A stretch of 64,000 nt of DNA from positions 1,003,443-1,067,442 of the forward strand of contig NW_027192191.1 in NCBI RefSeq assembly GCF_041956535.1, in the 5' to 3' direction. Positions 59,332 through 64,000 of this stretch are shown piece after piece. This stretch comes from Calcarisporiella thermophila CBS 279.70. Lineage: Eukaryota > Calcarisporiellomycota. Both the position numbers and the translations under genes were made by a program. The first letter of the stretch is position 1, and every line of letters begins with the position of its first letter. The notes under the pieces were generated by a model. That model searched no databases and was not told the origin of the DNA. It saw only the letters and a list, made by a program, of their open reading frames with translations.

Positions 59332-61421
59332 ATGTCAAACTATACCAAGAGTAATATGTCCCACTCCCTTAGCATACATGAGAGCGTATACCCACTTATC
59401 GGAATGATTTTTCATTATAGAACACCTTTTTGCACCACTTCCCCAAACAACACGAGGTCAATCCGTTCAACTTGGCGGGGATCCCAAAGGAAAACATATT
59501 CTGTACACCAACGGCAAGTCTGTCTATGTTCGTGATATTACAGTAGGTGTCCAGGAAATGCCAGGAAATGTCTCTCCACGATTCATTCTGATACATTACT
59601 GGTTAGAATCCAACTATCGCGACCGAGTATGTGGGGCATACCGCGACAGCCACCGTCGCACGATATAGCCCAAGTGGATACTATATTGCATCTGCAGGTG
59701 ATAATCGGGTATCTCCTTTCTGGCACAGGATACCTCTTATTTCTTATATCGTTGGTAGATGTGAATGGTAATGTCCATGTGTGGGATGCTGTGGGCGAGG
59801 ATCGGGTCCTAAAGTCTCAGTTCCGGGTCCTATCCGGTCGGATTAACGATCTTTCCTGGGATGGAGAGTCGATGCGCATTATTGCAGTGGGTGATGGGCG
59901 AGAGAAATTCGGGCATGCTTTTCAATTCGATTCCGGCTCATCCTCCGGCGAGATTAGTGGCCACAGCAAGGTGGTGAACAGCGTCTCTATGAGAATGGGT
60001 CGGCCGTTTAGAGCCGTAACGGCGTCTGACGACATGACAGTCGTGTTCCATACCGGAGCACCGTACAAGTATGCGCGAACAATCAGGGATCACACGAGGT
60101 TTGTGCAGTGTGTAAGGTTTGCGCCTGACGGGGAGACATTTGTAAGTGCGGGGGCGGATGGAAAGGTAAGTTCCTTCCCCCCTCTGATGGAATGGGGCTT
60201 GGGCCAAGCTGAGTCGTTGTTTGCCGAGGTTAGCTCTTCCTATACGACGGCAAGACGGGGGACAAAATCTCGGAGCTTTCTTCCCCACAAAGCCACACCG
60301 GCGGTATCTTCTCGGTGTCTTGGGCGGCAGACAGCCAACAACTGCTCACCGCGTCTGCAGACATGACGGCCAAGATCTGGGACGTCAAGGCGGGCACCGT
60401 GACGCAAACATTCACCTTCTCCACCAATGCGCAGAATTTCGAAGCTCAGCAGGTTGGCTGCTTGTGGCAGGGAGACCATCTCGTCTCGCTGTCGCTGGGC
60501 GGGCAGCTTAACTACCTGGATCCCCACAGCGGAGGGGTGGTGCGGGTGGTCGATGGACACTCGAAGGCGATAACCGCCCTGTCCTATGCGGAGCATTTCA
60601 AGACGCTGTTCACGGGCAGCTACGATGGCCGGGTGTGCGCGTGGGAGAATGTGGAGGGCAACGCGCGGCCGCTTGAAAATGGGCACACCAACCAAGTCAC
60701 GGCCATGTGCGTGCGGGAGGACGCCGTGCTTACGGTTGGGATGGACGACACCCTGAAGAGGATTCGGGACTTGAAGTTCGAGAACACTGAGATCACGACC
60801 GGATCCGTGCCAAAATCGGTCTCAGCCGCCAAGGACCGTGTGGTGGTTGCATCCACGCTGGGCGTGGGGATCTCCATTGGTGGAAAGCGCACGGCCTTTC
60901 CTCTCGAATTCGCTGCCACCGTGGCGGCGATCTCACCCGATGGCGCGCTGGTGGCCGTGGGCGGCGACGACGCCAAGGTCCGCCTCTACAAGCTGGAAGG
61001 CTCCACGCCGGGTGAGCTGGAGATCACGCTGCTCCATACACTGACCTCCAACCGCGGCAGCGTCTCGGCCCTCGCCTTCACCCCCGATTCACAGGCCCTC
61101 GCCGCGGGTGACTCGCAGGGCAAGATCTACGTGTACTCCGCGTCCAGCGGGGAGCCCCTCATCTCGCACTGGGTGTTCCATACTGCGAGGATCAACGCGA
61201 TTGCATGGAGCGCCGACGGCAAGTGGGCGGTGAGTGGCTCGCTCGACCAACACGTGTACATGTGGAGTCGCGAGAAGCCGATGCGAAAGATCGCGATCAG
61301 AAGCGCGCATGTGGGTGGGGTGACAGGCGTCGCCTTCCTGGAATGTAAAGCCGACCGGGCGGAGATCGTGAGCGCCGGACAGGATGCATGTGTTAAGGTG
61401 TGGGAGGCACAATATCCTTAA
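59332..61421 (+). CDS. AIP1: Actin-interacting protein 1 (AIP1/WDR1), WD-repeat protein, 608 aa
   Basis: Five exons (59332-59350, 59421-59542, 59607-59697, 59759-60165, 60234-61421) give 608 residues. The first exon is only 19 nt (MSNYTK plus one base), and the phase fits FAPLPQTTRGQSVQLGGDPK. WD repeats run through the protein (NVHVWD, AKIWDV, RVCAWENV, HVYMWS, CVKVWEAQYP), forming the two seven-bladed propellers known for AIP1. AIP1 works with cofilin to disassemble and cap actin filaments. The other actin regulator in the window is the gelsolin-repeat protein at 6-10 kb. The upstream region between this gene and cactin is only 191 bp. Confidence 0.95.
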
Positions 61422-61913
61422 TACTAAATAGAGTTTTGCCCTGTGCTTTGCTCCCCCCACCGGAGATTTTCGTTAGAGTTTTTTCCGGCGAGAGAGTACT
61501 GAACCTAACATGAATTTTAACCCGTTTGTGTTTTTGAACTATGACTTGTATATTGGCCCAGCGACCGAAAACAACGAAATATATATAGATAAAGGAGAAA
61601 GGGGAAAACAAAGAGAGGGAGAATAAAGAAACTAGAAAATAGAACAGAGAAACGGAGTCATAGAAAGAATAGAGAGAAAGAGTAAGAAAGGCGAAGCATC
61701 TAAAAAATAAATGTAAAGTACAAAATAAAGAATATATTCCCACAGAGTAATAGAGAGAAAGAAGTCAAAGCCGTCCCAAATAATAGAGGAAAAAAAAAAG
61801 ATAACCCAAATCTAAATTCAGAATAAGAAACGCAATCGATTGTAAAAGAGAAGAAGGAGAAAGGAAATCACGGCAGTGCTCTGATGGATCAATGTTCTTG
61901 TCTTTTTTTTAGT
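61422..61913. other. Convergent 3' region between AIP1 and the His/Pro-rich gene
   Basis: This 492-bp A/G-rich stretch has repeated AGAGA-type low-complexity sequence and no coding potential on either strand. Confidence 0.5.
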
Positions 61914-63987
61914 TCACCAAGGGCGCCTGTGCAAAGGTTCGCTTTTTCCACCGCTCATTGAGGTGGGGTGCACCATAGTGCCTTGGGGAGAGGCAGAGGA
62001 CATGGGACCCGGCCCCCCTCCAATAGGAGGCAGGACACTGGGTAGGGCATTCCCGGACTGATTCCAGCTCCCCAGCGGGGGAAGAACGGGCGCCTGAGTT
62101 TCGCTAGCGCTATGGATCGTGGTTATGGGAGGTACCGAGGAATAGGTGGTGTGCGGGTTCGCGGGGGTGTAGCTCGAATGGGCCTCGTGTGGAGGCCGGC
62201 CGGTGCCATTGGCATTATAGGGGGGGAGAGAAGGGGGAGGGAGCGGGGCGTGATGATGGTGGTGGTGATGGGTGTTCGCGTGATGGTGGTGGTGTTGTGA
62301 AGCTGAAGGGCCGATGTGAGAATGAGGATGAGAATGTGCATGCACATGCGCGGGAGATTGATGATGGTAGTGGTGATGATGCATAGGCGGTTGCTCATAG
62401 CTATCATACGGGCCTCCCCCGGTTGCACCACGCGGATGCCCGCCGCCAATGGGTGCAGGGGCAGGAGAGGAATGCGGGGGCAAATTCTGGCTCCTCTCGG
62501 TGAAGACGGCCGGGGTGCGTGTTGCTAGCGGGGGAGATCTAAAGATCGCGCTGGGGGGTGGGAGGGTTACCGAGCGAGAGGGCGAGCCTGAGGCTGCGTT
62601 GCTCGCGGGCGGATTAGATTGGGCCATTCCCATGCTAGGCGGCGGGGGCGTCTGCTGCTGATACTGGGGCGGGGGGTGTCGTGCGGGGTGGGATGAGTAG
62701 TACTCGCCGGGCGGACGCGAATCCATTGGAGCGGCCGGGGCTACTGAGAGGGGAGCCAGAGGCTTTATCTCGTTAAGCGGCGCGCGATGACGGTCGTCGC
62801 TCGCAGCGTGGGGGGGCGGAGGTAGATTGGACTCCCGTGCTGAGGCTTGAGGGGGTATTCCGTCACGCGTCGCTAGACCTGGCTCGTTTCGATGCACAGG
62901 AGGCTGTTGCGAGGAGAGCGTTAGCAAGTCGGAGACCAGACTTCGATAAAGGGGCAGGGAATAAGTTACCGTGGAGGAATCTTGCATAATTGTGGAGGAT
63001 TGCCTCTTCATCTGGTCCTGGTGGATCAGGTACGAAATATAGGCGTGCGTTGCATTTCTCTTAATCCGTGGATCAAACCGCACATTCTGATATTTGCGCT
63101 GGAACGCGCCCACCTCCTGCCGGCCACCTTTTCCCTCGTCCATAACCGCTCCCCCCACCATCCCTACACCCACGCCTGCCATGCCCCCGTAATAGCCGCT
63201 GTATCCATGCCCATTGGCGTAGCTTTGGGGATGCATGGGAGGCTGCTGTTGCTGCTGCGGATGGGGAGGCGGCTGTGGAGGAGGGATCGAGCTTGGGCCT
63301 AAGCTCGACGGGCGATGACTTGGGGGAGTCCCATGGGGGATATCCGCGGGGCCCTATTGATAAAGCGACGAGTGAGATAGGCTGCGTAGAGAGGGAGAAC
63401 ACAGGAAAAGAGGATAAGTAACCTGCAGGGGCCATCCGCGCTCATTAGCGTGTTGCTCGCCGATACTGAGCCGCTGTACGGCTGCAGCCGAAGAACGCTC
63501 CATCTCAGGGGAGGAGGAGTTGGTCTGGTAGCCATTTTGTACGGGAGGATATCTCGACGCTGCGGAAGAGGGCGGGGGCTGGAGAGGAGGAAGCGAAGGC
63601 CCGCCGATAGGCTTTGCGGCGATATAGTCTGGCGCCGAGTTGGCCTGGAGGTGGGCTGGAGCAGTAGACGGGCCGTGCAGATGATGCCCATGATGGTAAT
63701 GCGGTGATGGGTACTCACCCGGTGTGTACTGCTGGGGATATTCTTGTACATTATTTGCAGAGTAAGAATGTGCGATCTTGGGTTTTGTTGGTTGGTAGGC
63801 TTCAAGCTTGTCAGCCGATTTGCGTTTTGCTGAATTCTGTTTAGAAAAAAAGGTTAAGTTATACTAGATTGTTGAATTGCTAAGCAATAAAGCATTCGGG
63901 CGCTACCGTGATGAAGGAGGGTCGACGCGAGCGCAGATCGTCAGGCGTCTGCTCCCTTGACGACGGGCCGCTTTTTTCTTCGGCCAT
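61914..63987 (-). CDS. His/Pro/Gln-rich protein of unknown function, 644 aa
   Basis: Three exons (63907-63987, 63423-63836, 61914-63353) give 644 residues, all in phase; the ATG at 63987 is 13 bases inside the window edge. Most of the protein is low complexity: Pro/Gln stretches, Gly/Met-rich GMAGVGVGMVGG, and a His-rich block near residue 500 (HHHHYHHQ and HHHHHHH). One segment looks folded and conserved: FQRKYQNVRFDPRIKRNATH, followed by AYISYLIHQDQMKRQ, at about residues 235-275. The composition is typical of a transcriptional or RNA-associated regulator, but I do not recognise the family. A further upstream exon cannot be excluded. Confidence 0.7.
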
Positions 63988-64000
63988 TAACGACGAGATC

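Noticed and set aside
1-64000. tRNA, rRNA, CRISPR arrays, intact transposases, viral genes
   Set aside because: A reading for tRNA A/B boxes, rRNA-like blocks, regularly spaced repeats and replicase or transposase motifs found nothing convincing. A covariance-model search would be needed to exclude divergent RNA genes.

Overview
This window is nuclear DNA of a fungus, probably from a non-Dikarya lineage. Almost every gene is split by short GT-AG introns, mostly 55-75 nt and often with a CTAAC-like branch site. Fungal markers are a Zn2Cys6 (Gal4-type) transcription factor, a fungal-type plasma-membrane H+-ATPase and a GMA12/MNN10 (GT34) glycosyltransferase. A gelsolin-repeat protein, a cyclin-Y-like protein, cactin and a plant-type phytochelatin synthase point away from the budding yeasts. 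The placement is an inference from gene content. I rebuilt 22 intact gene models by hand-splicing. In all of them exon phases agree across every junction. One model, a kinase, keeps an internal TAG. There is also one partial gene at the left edge and one decayed gene.

Layout. 0-5 kb: tail of a Gln-rich protein, BCD1 (box C/D snoRNP assembly) and calnexin. 6-12 kb: a 1107-aa gelsolin-repeat protein and an SDR protein of the RmlD/MAT2-beta type. 13-19 kb: a two-RRM RNA-binding protein, a CAMK-like kinase with an in-frame TAG, and a Zn2Cys6 regulator. 20-28 kb: a secreted Thr-rich protein with a Lys/His/Cys-rich core, UBP6 (proteasome deubiquitinase), and a cyclin-Y-like protein whose disordered N-terminus looks built from repeated exons. 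28.5-32 kb: a 3.8-kb non-coding stretch with G and C homopolymers leading into intronless PMA1 (32.3-35.0 kb). 35-38.2 kb: AT-rich, with a decayed zinc-motif gene and two copies of a small fold-back repeat. 38.2-44.1 kb: a 13-exon ABCC (MRP/Ycf1-type) transporter. 44.6-47.6 kb: ILV6 and ILV5 as a divergent pair. 47.9-50.2 kb: RanGAP, broken by a 781-nt run of N that looks like an assembly artefact. 51.5-53.4 kb: a type II membrane protein joining a GT31-like and a GT34 domain. 53.8-64 kb: phytochelatin synthase/p24 (divergent), cactin/AIP1 (divergent), and a His/Pro-rich protein of unknown function.

How genes relate. ILV6 and ILV5 act on consecutive steps of branched-chain amino-acid synthesis and share a 397-bp promoter region. 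Calnexin, p24 and the GT31-GT34 protein all belong to the secretory pathway. The phytochelatin synthase makes thiol peptides of the kind that ABCC pumps carry into vacuoles, and an ABCC gene lies about 10 kb away; a functional link is only an inference. I found no rRNA or tRNA gene, CRISPR array, intact transposase, integrated virus or prokaryote-like operon. The most unusual items are the GT31-GT34 fusion, the exon-repeat array in the cyclin-Y-like gene, the internal TAG or possible exitron in the kinase, and the duplicated flanks of the N gap.
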